From positions 264,553-328,552 of the forward strand of contig NZ_VCRA01000008.1 of assembly GCF_005938385.1 (NCBI RefSeq): DNA of 64,000 bases, given 5' to 3'. Below, piece by piece: positions 33,186 to 42,779 of the stretch. The position numbers and the translations under genes were made by a program. Source of the DNA: Paenibacillus mesophilus. GTDB taxonomy: Bacteria; Bacillota; Bacilli; Paenibacillales; NBRC-103111. The notes beneath the pieces are model-generated. The model was given only the letters and a program-made list of their open reading frames with translations. It did no database searches and was not told the DNA's origin. The first letter of the stretch is position 1; each line of letters starts with the position of its first letter.

Positions 33186-34232
33186 TCACTTTGCGCCGTT
33201 ATCCAGAAAAGCGGCGGGATTGTCGCACAGCAGCGTCCGGATGTGCTCGGGCGATATCCCTTCACCCTCCATCATCGGCACAATATTCGTAACGACATGG
33301 TCGTAGCCCCACCCGCCATACCGGTGCAAACACGTTTTCAGGCAAACGTCGTTCGAGATCAACAGCCGCGATACGAAGCCGCAATCGATCAAATGCTTGA
33401 TGGTCCTGACCCGATCGATGTCTCTTGCAAAAATGCCTCTCAGCACGCTCCGGTGTCTGCGGTCGGCATAAAATTCTTTGCCGAAGTTGTCGAACTCGAT
33501 ATAGACGCCTTTGTTCAGCAAATCCTTCATATAGTCCGGCTTCAGGTCGACATCGATATGGTTGATGCATATTTTCTCCGGGTCGGCGCCATTCCGGGTC
33601 AGGATGGTTACGACCTCGTATCCGTTCGTCGCCCACAGATCGGTATGCACGTGAAGACCGAGCCCCGTCTCCTTCTGCACGGCCGCGGCGGCGATCAATG
33701 TTTTGCGTTCGTTCGGGTAAATGATGTCGCTCGTTCCGATCTCGCCGATTACGCCGGCTTTGATCGTCGTCCCGTCGATACCGTGCCGAATGTCACGGAG
33801 CATCTCCTCCGCTATCGAATCGACCGTCTTCTCGTCCATGTCCGCTGGATGGGACTGTCGGATATAATAGCCGCAGCCGGCGACAATGTTTAGATCAAGC
33901 GACCTGGACAACCGGGCAAGCAGAACGGGATCTCTGCCGATATCGCGCAGCGTCAGGTCGACTATCGTCTTCCCCCCGGCCTTTTTGAACTCCAGCAGCT
34001 CCTCCTGGATGACCGATTCATTATCCAGTACGGCATTGTCCAGTACCGCATACGGATTGCGCAGCAGTCTGCCCAAATTTGCGAGCGAAACTTCCTCCTT
34101 CGCCGACGCTTTGTCCGATATCGTTCGGGGAGCCGGTACGAGCGGCCTTAGATCGATAAAGGCATGCTCATGCGGCAGCACGATTCCCAAGCTGTCCGAG
34201 CTCACTTCACCGGTTACGGTCATGATGGACAT
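33186..34232 (-). CDS. phosphotriesterase-family hydrolase (PHP type)
   Basis: A 348-aa TIM-barrel metal hydrolase. All ligands of the phosphotriesterase-homology family are recognisable: His21/His23 in LPHEHAF, Glu164 in AGVIGEIG (the bridging Glu found in the PHP branch instead of carboxylated Lys), His196 in LHVHTD, His225 in INHIDVD and Asp295 in LISNDV. Characterised relatives open sugar lactones or sugar-phosphate lactones. The context (isomerase and two amidohydrolases) supports lactone hydrolysis in a non-phosphorylative sugar pathway. Direct assay evidence is lacking. It is third in the operon, 48 bp after the TIM-barrel-like gene. Confidence 0.85.
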   Translation of the reverse strand: MSIMTVTGEVSSDSLGIVLPHEHAFIDLRPLVPAPRTISDKASAKEEVSLANLGRLLRNPYAVLDNAVLDNESVIQEELLEFKKAGGKTIVDLTLRDIGRDPVLLARLSRSLDLNIVAGCGYYIRQSHPADMDEKTVDSIAEEMLRDIRHGIDGTTIKAGVIGEIGTSDIIYPNERKTLIAAAAVQKETGLGLHVHTDLWATNGYEVVTILTRNGADPEKICINHIDVDLKPDYMKDLLNKGVYIEFDNFGKEFYADRRHRSVLRGIFARDIDRVRTIKHLIDCGFVSRLLISNDVCLKTCLHRYGGWGYDHVVTNIVPMMEGEGISPEHIRTLLCDNPAAFLDNGAK

Positions 34233-34280
34233 GCCACGTTGCCTCCTAACTTACAAATTTATTTGATGCCTATTCCCTAG

Positions 34281-36398
34281 TCAGGCATCGTCCAGCGTAA
34301 CGTCGAAGATGGTCATCCCGCCTGGCGGAATTTTGGCGATAAATCCTCCTGAGCGGATGGACTCGTGAGACCCGTCGGACCTCGGAATGATCGTCCTGCC
34401 CTCCGTATCGACCAGCTTGGAGGGGAGCGCCGGAAATTTGCTTTTGCTGACGACGCGCTTAACGGCTCGTTTCGTCCGAACGACGGGCAGCCGGTATTGC
34501 AGCCGATTGTCGTTGCCGATCAGCAGCCGAATCCGTCCGTCCCCCATTCTCATCGGAAGAAGCGGATGCTCGATGTCGGCGGTGAGCTTGCTTGCGTAGG
34601 CCGACCGCAGCAGCTTTCCGCACGCCTTGACGAAGCCGGTCGATGCTTTGCGGTAAACGAGATCCATTCGCCATATTCCCGGATCTTCCGCATAACGCGG
34701 CTCTCCCGCCACATCCGGACTGCCGTCGTCCTCACCCAAGCTCGCCGTAATATCGGCATAGTCGATATAGTCCATCCGATAACCGAAAATGTTCATTTTG
34801 AAGTCGGCGAGCGGATCTTGGAAGGAGATGTCGGGCACAAGGGAACCCGGCATCCGAAAGCGCCGGTCGGCTAGACTCGTGCAAATAATCGGACCGCGGT
34901 CGTAAGTCGAAATCGTCTCGATCTCCGCTTCGGACATCAAATCGATATTCGGAATGAAAATCGGACCGCTTACGATGTCCAGCTCCTCGATGCGGGCAAC
35001 GGCCCCGATCTGGCCGCCGGCTTTGGCAAATTCGTATATCGTTTTGTGCATCGACCACCGCTTTGTCGCAATATAGTCGGGAAGCAGCTTGTGAAACGCA
35101 TGATCCGACCAGATGAACGTAGGAGTCAATACGTTCTGCGGAAGCTCGGCAAACCCGATTTCCCAACGTTCTCTCAGCCAATCCCATTCCTCGCGCGTAA
35201 GTCCGTCACCCAAGCAGACGAGAAAGCCATCCATCGAACGTCTCAACCCGTCCCGCGTATGCACGAAATAATGGGTCAGCGAATAAATTTCCCGCTCCAC
35301 ACTGGATGCGAAGTGGCCCACGGTACTCCATTCCTCCGTCGAATCCTTCACGCCGTTTAAACAAATCAATTTGCCTTCGGGAACGTAAGCCTTCATGAAT
35401 GACGGCATCGTCATATAGTTGTACAGACGAAAAGGTCCTATTTCCCTGGCCATATGCACGCTTGTCGCAACCGATTCGGCGGCGATGTAATCCACTCCGG
35501 CCTCATACAGCTTCTTGTAGTCGATCCCGTACCGGTATATGGCCTCGAACGGCTCGCTGCACCACGCATTGTTGACGATGACCTTCTTGCCGTCCTCGTG
35601 CAATCCCCGACATATTTTCTCCCAGAAAGCCGCCCATCGCCATGTCAAGAACTCGAGCCACTCCTGCTTGTACCGGTTCCAGATATATGTTCCGCGTTTC
35701 TTGATGCCGTCGCGGTCCCGATCATCGACCGGGGCACAGATCTCTTCCGGGAGCGAAATGCCGGTATAAGCGGTGAACTGATCGATCATATCGTCGGAGT
35801 AATCGCCGTTTTTCGCGGAGCCGCCGGAGCCGGGCGGGCAGAAATTGTCGGCCACGTGCAAGCCCGAGAAACCATAGTCCTTCAGCGCCTGCTGAAGCTT
35901 AGCGAGGAAGAAGTCTTCGTAATACGTGCCGTCTTTGAACCTCTTTAGCACATTCAGGCTCGCGGTGCCGTTCGTCCATACCCCCATAAGCTCCTTATGG
36001 TCGGAAAGCCATTCGCGATGTCCCGTATTATAGTGGCTCGGATGCCGGGGATCATTATCGACGTACACGCCCATAATGCCCATGTACGTCTCGGCGCCGC
36101 GATCTTCCAGCCCCGCCACGAGCTCCTTCAGCTCGAAATTGGTCCATTGCTGGATATCCCGTATTTCGTTGCGTACGTTCCCGTAATAATTGCAGTTGTC
36201 CGGCGGAAGAATGCGTTCCCGCTCCATGCCTTCGTGGTGATGGACAATGTCCGGGCAGAACAGGAATAAGGAGATGCCGTCCGGCTGGAACCCGATTGTC
36301 GAGTAATAGTCCGCCACCCCTTTGTCCTCCCGCTCTTTATCGAAACCGATCAGCGGGGTCCATATGAACATTTCATGATCTTGCCGTGCGCGATTCAT
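34281..36398 (-). CDS. 705-aa putative TIM-barrel carbohydrate-active protein, family not recognised
   Basis: A cytosolic-looking protein without signal peptide. The pattern of strands ending in acidic residues (LVAGLEDRGAETYMGIMG, GFSGLHVADNF, VIVNNAWCSEPFEA, VDYIAAESVATS) followed by a Rossmann-like middle part (GQIGAVARIEELDIV) and a terminal beta-sheet resembles clan-A glycoside hydrolases with a trimerisation-like second domain, but no family signature is clear. Possible acid/base residues are the Asp of VADNF and the Glu of AAESV. The start follows GGAGGAAATGGCTG. It is the second gene of the operon, 27 bp after the SBP. Probably a glycosidase or epimerase-like enzyme acting on the imported sugar; this is an inference. 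Confidence 0.55.
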   Translation of the reverse strand: MNRARQDHEMFIWTPLIGFDKEREDKGVADYYSTIGFQPDGISLFLFCPDIVHHHEGMERERILPPDNCNYYGNVRNEIRDIQQWTNFELKELVAGLEDRGAETYMGIMGVYVDNDPRHPSHYNTGHREWLSDHKELMGVWTNGTASLNVLKRFKDGTYYEDFFLAKLQQALKDYGFSGLHVADNFCPPGSGGSAKNGDYSDDMIDQFTAYTGISLPEEICAPVDDRDRDGIKKRGTYIWNRYKQEWLEFLTWRWAAFWEKICRGLHEDGKKVIVNNAWCSEPFEAIYRYGIDYKKLYEAGVDYIAAESVATSVHMAREIGPFRLYNYMTMPSFMKAYVPEGKLICLNGVKDSTEEWSTVGHFASSVEREIYSLTHYFVHTRDGLRRSMDGFLVCLGDGLTREEWDWLRERWEIGFAELPQNVLTPTFIWSDHAFHKLLPDYIATKRWSMHKTIYEFAKAGGQIGAVARIEELDIVSGPIFIPNIDLMSEAEIETISTYDRGPIICTSLADRRFRMPGSLVPDISFQDPLADFKMNIFGYRMDYIDYADITASLGEDDGSPDVAGEPRYAEDPGIWRMDLVYRKASTGFVKACGKLLRSAYASKLTADIEHPLLPMRMGDGRIRLLIGNDNRLQYRLPVVRTKRAVKRVVSKSKFPALPSKLVDTEGRTIIPRSDGSHESIRSGGFIAKIPPGGMTIFDVTLDDA

Positions 36399-36425
36399 CA
36401 GCCATTTCCTCCAAATCGACTCAAC

Positions 36426-37754
36426 CTATTTTTTCTTCGCCTTCTCGGCTTCTATCGCCTTGTTCGTCTCTTCCGCCGCCGCTCTCAGCGCCGTATTCAC
36501 ATCGATCGACCCCTGAATCAGCTTATCCATTTGCGCCGCCCACTTCGATTTGGCTATTGCGTCATAAGGTGTCACCGGCATGGGGGATGCGAGCTTCTTC
36601 GGATAACGCGCCATAATGTTTTTGCCTTTCAAATAGTCCGTTTCCTGCCCGTATACGTCCCGCACCGCTTTGCTGGTCAGCACGGACATGAGCCCTCTTT
36701 TCGACAGGGTTGTCTGGAATGGCTCCGAGGCCAGAAAGGCGACGGCGTCAAAGGCGTCATCCTTATGCTTGCTCGACGCGGTGACGAACGAATAAGTCGG
36801 ATACGGCTGCGGACCGTAGCCGGGCCGTTCTTTGTACTCCGGCATGGTCACCATGTCCCAGTTCGCTTGGAATTCCGCGCCCGGTGTACCAATATGGGCC
36901 ATCATCGCGACGGTGCGGGTTTCCGTGAATGCCTTGTATTGTTCGGTCAAACTGACAGTCTTCGAATCCACCTCGTTGCCGGGGATCTGATAAAACCGGG
37001 CAAGATCAGCCGTAAACCGCTTCCAATTGTCATCGAGATCGAATAATGCCTTGTCTGTCTTCGGATCGACGTAAGCGACCGAGAATTGGTTGATCTGCGA
37101 CAAATGGGCGACCGAGGAGATGAATCCTCTGTATTGCACCCCGTTCTCGACGCGAGTCATCCTTTTGGCCAGCTCGTATGTTTCATCCCAGGTCATTCCA
37201 TCCTTCGGATAAGGGACCCCGAACTTATCGAACAAATCTTTATTGTAGGTCAGCAGTCCGACCGTATTGTTAAGAGGCATCCCGTATAAGCCTCCGTTGG
37301 AGAAGAGCCGGATCAGTTCAAGCGTCGTAGGCTCGAATCGGGTCAAATCGATTTTATTTTTCTGAATCAAGCCCGTAATATCGTACTGCAGGTTGTTGTC
37401 CAAGATTTGTGCCTGAGTCAGACCGACCGAAGATATGACAACATCGATAATCGTTCCGCCGGCGATTAATTCGGGGATCGTTGTTCCTTTGCCCGCCGGT
37501 ATGAATTTCAGTTTCATGTAAGGGAATTTCGCCACTATGGCATTTCCGTACTCCTCCATGAACCGTTCTTCCGACCAGCCGCTCGATGTGATGTAGAAGA
37601 CGAGCTCCACCGGTTCTTTTTTCTCCGCCGCTTTCTCTGCGGGCGGTTTCTTCTCGCTTGGGCCGCCGCTGTCCGATTGTCCGCCCGAGCAAGCCGTCAG
37701 GACGGTTCCTAGAAGAATGGCGGCTAAGCCGCAATGCACCGTTTTTTTGACCAT
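36426..37754 (-). CDS. family-1 extracellular solute-binding lipoprotein, first gene of the nine-gene operon
   Basis: A 442-aa lipoprotein (lipobox VLTACSGG, Cys22; Ser/Gly/Lys tether). Family blocks include ELIAGGTIIDVVISSVG, LLTYNKDLFDKFGVPYPKDG and the tail DVNTALRAAAEETNKAIE. The ribosome site is AGGGGGAAAGGAT. It is the promoter-proximal gene of the operon reaching to the ASRT gene and is divergent from an AraC regulator. It would capture the glycan fragment that the downstream enzymes degrade. No permease follows it, unlike classic Bacillus sugar operons. Confidence 0.9.
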   Translation of the reverse strand: MVKKTVHCGLAAILLGTVLTACSGGQSDSGGPSEKKPPAEKAAEKKEPVELVFYITSSGWSEERFMEEYGNAIVAKFPYMKLKFIPAGKGTTIPELIAGGTIIDVVISSVGLTQAQILDNNLQYDITGLIQKNKIDLTRFEPTTLELIRLFSNGGLYGMPLNNTVGLLTYNKDLFDKFGVPYPKDGMTWDETYELAKRMTRVENGVQYRGFISSVAHLSQINQFSVAYVDPKTDKALFDLDDNWKRFTADLARFYQIPGNEVDSKTVSLTEQYKAFTETRTVAMMAHIGTPGAEFQANWDMVTMPEYKERPGYGPQPYPTYSFVTASSKHKDDAFDAVAFLASEPFQTTLSKRGLMSVLTSKAVRDVYGQETDYLKGKNIMARYPKKLASPMPVTPYDAIAKSKWAAQMDKLIQGSIDVNTALRAAAEETNKAIEAEKAKKK

Positions 37755-37869
37755 ATCCTTTCCCCCTGTCGTTCATTTCGGAATGTCGCTGCCGTGCTAT
37801 GGTTCGGACATTCAACGATTCAAGCGTACCATGTTTTGCGGCTGCCTGGTTTGGATCAAGCATGAATCT

Positions 37870-38063
37870 ATGTTGTTCAATTACGAATCCGTCTTTCACG
37901 GTTGCTCTGCTAAAAGGAAAGGGAAGGCCTCCGTCGCTTGACGGAAGCCTTCCCCGGATATTCCTCCCCATATAACACTCAGTCCGACGATATTCGCAAC
38001 CCATTGCTTCATTTTTATTGTGTCGGCTTCTTACGATTCTGTTATAATGTTGTTCAATTACGA
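37870..38063 (+). repeat. 17-bp direct repeats flanking a hairpin in the AraC/SBP intergenic region
   Basis: ATGTTGTTCAATTACGA occurs at 37870-37886 and again at 38047-38063, exactly repeated. The second copy starts in the -10 box of the AraC promoter. Between them a near-perfect hairpin (GGGAAGGC-TCCGTC with GACGGA-GCCTTCCC, 37921-37955) is followed on the minus strand by a T-rich stretch. Either paired operator half-sites or a duplication/insertion scar. Confidence 0.7.
38043..38048 (+). promoter_or_regulatory. -10 element of the AraC gene
   Basis: A perfect TATAAT 40 bp before the start codon. The -35 is poor (TTGTGT, 19 bp away), as expected for an activator-dependent or autoregulated promoter. 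The direct-repeat copy at 38047 covers the transcription start. Confidence 0.5.
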
Positions 38064-38087
38064 GCCAAGCAAGGCAGGTGGATCAAG

Positions 38088-38948
38088 ATGCTTTTTGCGG
38101 ATACGTTGAGACGTCCGATCGAGCTGCAGCTCGTCGTGGAGCGGGCCGCGCCGTACAAGGAAGTGTTTCACTTCCATCCCGGCGTTGAAATTTTTTATAT
38201 TCACGAAGGCGTCGGACAAGTGATCGTCGAGCAGCAGATGCACGAAGTCAAGTCCGGCACCCTGCTCTTCTTCCGTCCATTCCAGCCGCACTATCAGCAG
38301 ATGGAAGTCGGCCCGGCTCAGCCTTATGTCCGGTCTCTGATCAAATACAATCCGACTTATTTCTCGGAGTTTTTGAAACCGTTTCCGTCCCTATACAAAT
38401 TTCACGATTATTTATGTCATTCCGACTCCGTCCTGCAAATCCAGCATCGGCTGGCTCCCGAACAGTTGGATCGTTTGATTCGCGACTTTAACCTGCGCTT
38501 TAAATCGCGTCCCGTCATCGACGATCTGGAGCGGAATGCGCTGTTTCTGCTTTCGTTTTTCCACTTTATACAGCCTCTCTGGCAGTCCTATAAGGAGGCC
38601 GAAGTTCAGAAGACGATGACGGACCCGTTTGTTGTGCGCATCTTGAAATGGATTGACGAGTATTACCAGGAAGAGTTTCAGCTGGAGGCGCTTGCCCATG
38701 TCGTTCATCTGTCTCCCAACCATACCTCCTATTTATTTCAGAAGACGACCGGGAAAACGATTACCGATTTTTTGACGATACGCCGAATGAAGCAAGCCTC
38801 CATGCTGCTGCAGACGACAGCCTTATCTATACAAGAGGTCGGAGAACGATCGGGCTATCCGAATTTCTCCTATTTTTGCCAAGCATTCAAAAAGCATATG
38901 GGCATGACTCCCGGCCAATTCCGTTCGCAACCGCCGATGCTCGAATGA
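38088..38948 (+). CDS. AraC-family transcriptional regulator
   Basis: A 286-aa regulator: a cupin sensor (HFHPGVEIFYIHEGVGQVIV, GTLLFFRPFQPHYQ) and a double helix-turn-helix with LEALAHVVHLSPNHTSYLFQ and IQEVGERSGYPNFSYFCQAF. The start is the ATG after GGCAGGTGGATCAAG; upstream codons in the same frame run through the promoter. It is divergent from the nine-gene operon and convergent (2-bp gap) with the second heparinase-like gene. By analogy with other divergent AraC/SBP pairs it should activate the SBP operon. The 17-bp direct repeats in the shared intergenic region are its best operator candidates. Confidence 0.9.
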   Translation: MLFADTLRRPIELQLVVERAAPYKEVFHFHPGVEIFYIHEGVGQVIVEQQMHEVKSGTLLFFRPFQPHYQQMEVGPAQPYVRSLIKYNPTYFSEFLKPFPSLYKFHDYLCHSDSVLQIQHRLAPEQLDRLIRDFNLRFKSRPVIDDLERNALFLLSFFHFIQPLWQSYKEAEVQKTMTDPFVVRILKWIDEYYQEEFQLEALAHVVHLSPNHTSYLFQKTTGKTITDFLTIRRMKQASMLLQTTALSIQEVGERSGYPNFSYFCQAFKKHMGMTPGQFRSQPPMLE

Positions 38949-38950
38949 TC

Positions 38951-41900
38951 TCATCGCAGCGTTTCGATATTGTCGATCCGGAAGCGGTGCGGTCCGCTCC
39001 ATTTCTTGAACGGATAAAACATCATTTCCGAGCTCCCGTCATCGCGGATCGCAAAACCGGGGTCGGTCCTATCGAGCAGCAGGTGCGTCCGCCCGCTCTC
39101 GCGAACGATATCCCGGATCCTATACCCGTTCGTGCTCCCATCGGGATGCGTCACGATCACGGTGCGACCCGCTGCATCATCGGGAACGGTTGCCTCAGTG
39201 ACCAGGGCGTCGTCGGAGGCTCCTTCCGCCTTTCGCAGCACGCCAATGATAGTCCCTTCCACAGGTCCGTCGCCTCGAATGACATGCCGCCCTTTGTGAA
39301 GCAAGGTGCCGCCGATCAGTTGCATCCGGACGACCTCGCCGTTCTCGATCCGGATAAAGCCGATCCTGCCCGCGAAACGGATATCGCCTACGATCATAGG
39401 CTGTTCCCGCCAGAAATTCGAACTCAGAATGATATCCGTCGTGCTGCCATAACTAACGGCAATCGCGATATCGCCTTCGACCGATTGCTCCGGCTGCAGC
39501 AGCTCTACGTGCCGAATCCGCGGATTGCTCCCTTCAGGATACGGCTCCATCACATGCACGAACCGGCTGTTCAAATCGGTCCCTTCCCTGCGGACTACAA
39601 GCTTGGGCATCGTATAGCGGACCGCTTCGGCATTGTTGTCCATCGTCTTGTCGTGCAGACGGGTCGCCCGCAAAGACAGGGCTTTTCCAAGGAAAAGCTC
39701 TGCGTCCGAATCGGTGAAGCCGATCGATTTCAGCCTGCCGCCACCCTCCGTCTTCAGCGTCACTTCGTAGCGGCCGTCCGCGATTTCAGCTCTCAGTACG
39801 TCCTGGACATACATATACCCGTAATATTCCCCTTCGGCATCCCCTTGCTCCAGCTCGCCGGTCGGCCATGTTACCCGCGTTCCAGCGGGGAGCAGATTGG
39901 GTCCGTACGGTTTTAGCGGCACATTGGACTCCATGACGCTATCGCGATTGGCGTCCCCATTTAGCGTGTACTCGTGACGGCTGCCCCCCTGTATCCGGAA
40001 TAGATCGACCACGTAGCCTTCGCCGCCGCTCGTTTCGCCGCTTCCGCCAAAGCCGATCAGCCACATTTCCCTGCTGTATTCCCGAAGGTTCGAATATGCG
40101 CTCTCCTGGTTAGCCTTCATGACCTGTACGTCGGAACAGCACGCTGCGAACAGCTGCAAATTACCGCCATTCGCGCCGCTGGTCCGGTTCATATCCTTGC
40201 CGTCTACAACAACCGTGTTGTGGCACAACGTGGATCTCGTCCACTGACGATACAGCGTATGCGTATAACCGATATCCGGTACCATTTCCTGCCCGCAAGC
40301 GAACAATGCCATATTAAGCGGATCGAGATGGTCATGGCCGTATTTGGGAACATAACTCATGTACAGCTGAAGCTGCCGTTCATGCGAGCCGAGCGTCAAT
40401 CTGGCGATGCCGGCGGCGGGAAGGAACATCGGTTGTCCGGCCAGGGCAGGTGTCTTCGATTTGCTGAATGCCCACGTATCCTGAATCGGAAAGTAATGTC
40501 CGTCGGGATATGTAATGTGCTCGATAACGCGATTGAACGATTGCATGACCGGATATTCTCGCTTCAAGTCCAAATCGTCCACCCTTCTGCCAGTACGGGG
40601 AGAGATGTACCCCGCCGGATCGGACCATCCTTTGGCGGCGTCGATTGCAGTCTGAAGCCCCCCTATGGACTGGAGGTGATAAGATGCGCATACTTCGCTG
40701 AAGAACCCGTCAAACAGAAACCGTTCGGCCACGAACGACTGTATGCGTTCCAGTGCCTGGTGAAAGAAACGCGGGTGTCCGGTAGCCTTGCTTAACGCGA
40801 TCAACCCGATCCAATTGTGGTAGTCGTTGTTGTGGTTCCAATTCGGGAAACTGTCGAAAAATTCGAAGGAAGGCCGGAACATCCCTTCCACGATTTTGCG
40901 GTCGACATCTATGCCCTCCTCCTCGCTTAACAGCTCGAACGCGTTCGTCTTCTTCACTTCGGCATACGCTTCCACCAAATGCCGCAGCTCTCCGAGATCG
41001 GAGGTCGACCAGCGGGACCATACGCCGCCCCAGTAATGGTAAGGAGGACCCGCATTCGTTTCTGTCGGATAACAACCCCACGGATAATCGTTGGTTGGCA
41101 CCCAGCCCTCGTAAGCATCGGCCCAGCCTTTCAACAATCGTGCGGCTCCCAGAGGGTCCTTCTTAGCCAGTATGCTCGTCTGCTTCAAAGCATATATTTT
41201 CTGTTCGTACCAGAGAAGAGCCTTGATCAAGTAACGCTTGCCTCCCGCGTCTTCGCGATACGGAACCCGCACTTCTTCCCCCTTGCGGTTATGGACGACG
41301 TAGGATTTATCCTCCGGAAATCGATCGTTTGGATACCGTCTGCCTGTGCGGACGGAGACAAGTGCAAACGGATCGTCAGGGTCCCATCGGAATCGCTTGT
41401 CGCCGGCATATAGCTCGGGGCACTCCGGATCTCCGCCGAAAATAACGCCGGGCTGCGGCGGGATCAGCTTCAACAGCCGGTTGACCTCTTCCGAAGGGGG
41501 GGCCGCCTCCACGATTCTCGTATCCATACCCCGGAGCGGAACGTGCAAGCTTTCCCCGGCATCGATGAGTGCCTGGCTGTCGAAGGATAACACCATGAAT
41601 CGCACACGATTCGTGTGGTCCGTTACCGTTAACTGCAGCTCATACCAGCCGACCTCCAGCGGCTTCGGATGGTGGAATGTAAAAGTACCGGCGGCAGCAT
41701 CGAGCTCAAACTTGTTTATCTCGACGAGTTCGGCCGACGGCGTTCTCCACATCAACTTGACGGAAGCAAGTCCGGTTAATTCCTCTGCGTTCAAATGGAG
41801 CCGCTTTTCGGTAAAGCCTCTGTAGATCAGCACCGCTTGAGCCGGTATCCATTTCTCGACCCGATGACCGTTGTCCCGCAATGGCGGCCGCTGCCAATAC

Positions 41901-42601
41901 ATGCCGCCCATCCTGCCTTCTGTCAGTGCATCGATTCTCACGCTATAGCTGGGAGCGAACGGACCCAGATCAATGATGGAGGATTGACGTATGGGAACCA
42001 GCGAGCTGAGCGGTTTCGGGGCTGCAAGTCCGAAGCAGCGGATCACGTTGATCCGCCATTCGCCGCCAGGCTGCGGAGCCGCCTCCATGACGGCATCTAA
42101 CGGCACCGTAACCTCCAAGGTCCACCCATCGTTCTTGCGATGCAAGGCGGAAATGACAGGCTCCGGTCGTTCCAAGTTCTTCACGCCATGTCCGTAAGCC
42201 GTTATCATCTCGCGCGGCCCTCGGGTAATATCGATCGGAATATGGAAATACCGGTCGGGGCGGTTCGGCGCAGATATAACAATATCGATCTTTTCGGCTG
42301 CGACGCGCTCTCCGACAGGCGACTTCCCGGCTATGCCGATAAATAAACGGCTGTCATCGCAAGCGAGCCACATTTCCGTCTCCGAGTCTGCGCATACCGG
42401 TTCATTGATATAGACCGCTCGGAAGCCGCTCATCCGGGACGCCTCTGTCCATGCCGCATCGTCCAGACGCCCGTCGATCGTTGGTGCCTTACTAACCCGG
42501 GGAATGACCGACCAGCGGTCGGTCTGGCACGCTACAACCGCTTCTCCTTTCCCCTTGTCCATTGAATTCGTAGTCACAGCTGATTCGGTTTTATTTCGCA
42601 A
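38951..42601 (-). CDS. heparinase II/III-like lyase paralogue without signal peptide
   Basis: A 1216-aa relative of the 1808-aa secreted lyase. It has the same CBM9/DOMON-like front (APTIDGRLDDAAW, MWLACDDSRLFIG), helical toroid and catalytic sheet (PKYGHDHLDPLN, CHNTVVVDGKDM, GGSRHEYTLNGDANRD), but ends right after the lyase domain: the regulatory-like sandwich and both sugar-binding modules are absent. No hydrophobic export signal precedes it, and the best start is TTG after AAGGGAACAAGC. It should therefore act in the cytosol on imported oligosaccharides, or be released by another route. It is the last gene of the AraC/SBP/GH/GH78 module. The 178-bp gap upstream shows no obvious gene. Confidence 0.82.
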   Translation of the reverse strand: MRNKTESAVTTNSMDKGKGEAVVACQTDRWSVIPRVSKAPTIDGRLDDAAWTEASRMSGFRAVYINEPVCADSETEMWLACDDSRLFIGIAGKSPVGERVAAEKIDIVISAPNRPDRYFHIPIDITRGPREMITAYGHGVKNLERPEPVISALHRKNDGWTLEVTVPLDAVMEAAPQPGGEWRINVIRCFGLAAPKPLSSLVPIRQSSIIDLGPFAPSYSVRIDALTEGRMGGMYWQRPPLRDNGHRVEKWIPAQAVLIYRGFTEKRLHLNAEELTGLASVKLMWRTPSAELVEINKFELDAAAGTFTFHHPKPLEVGWYELQLTVTDHTNRVRFMVLSFDSQALIDAGESLHVPLRGMDTRIVEAAPPSEEVNRLLKLIPPQPGVIFGGDPECPELYAGDKRFRWDPDDPFALVSVRTGRRYPNDRFPEDKSYVVHNRKGEEVRVPYREDAGGKRYLIKALLWYEQKIYALKQTSILAKKDPLGAARLLKGWADAYEGWVPTNDYPWGCYPTETNAGPPYHYWGGVWSRWSTSDLGELRHLVEAYAEVKKTNAFELLSEEEGIDVDRKIVEGMFRPSFEFFDSFPNWNHNNDYHNWIGLIALSKATGHPRFFHQALERIQSFVAERFLFDGFFSEVCASYHLQSIGGLQTAIDAAKGWSDPAGYISPRTGRRVDDLDLKREYPVMQSFNRVIEHITYPDGHYFPIQDTWAFSKSKTPALAGQPMFLPAAGIARLTLGSHERQLQLYMSYVPKYGHDHLDPLNMALFACGQEMVPDIGYTHTLYRQWTRSTLCHNTVVVDGKDMNRTSGANGGNLQLFAACCSDVQVMKANQESAYSNLREYSREMWLIGFGGSGETSGGEGYVVDLFRIQGGSRHEYTLNGDANRDSVMESNVPLKPYGPNLLPAGTRVTWPTGELEQGDAEGEYYGYMYVQDVLRAEIADGRYEVTLKTEGGGRLKSIGFTDSDAELFLGKALSLRATRLHDKTMDNNAEAVRYTMPKLVVRREGTDLNSRFVHVMEPYPEGSNPRIRHVELLQPEQSVEGDIAIAVSYGSTTDIILSSNFWREQPMIVGDIRFAGRIGFIRIENGEVVRMQLIGGTLLHKGRHVIRGDGPVEGTIIGVLRKAEGASDDALVTEATVPDDAAGRTVIVTHPDGSTNGYRIRDIVRESGRTHLLLDRTDPGFAIRDDGSSEMMFYPFKKWSGPHRFRIDNIETLR

Positions 42602-42779
42602 GCTTGTTCCCTTCTCCCTTTGATTTGCTCGGACCCTTTCCGCAGTAAAGGATGCCTCAACCTTATCACAAGTAGAGACGGAATAGTTTAGATCGATTAC
42701 TCTGTTCTATCGCTTCATTACGAATCGTTTTCCTTTTATCGAATATCGCCGGCTTTGCGAAACGTATCTTGGTCGCCGC

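Noticed and set aside
37921..37955. Hairpin considered as an ordinary terminator
   Set aside because: No gene ends there on the minus strand, which is the only side with a T-rich tail, so it is reported as part of the direct-repeat structure instead.
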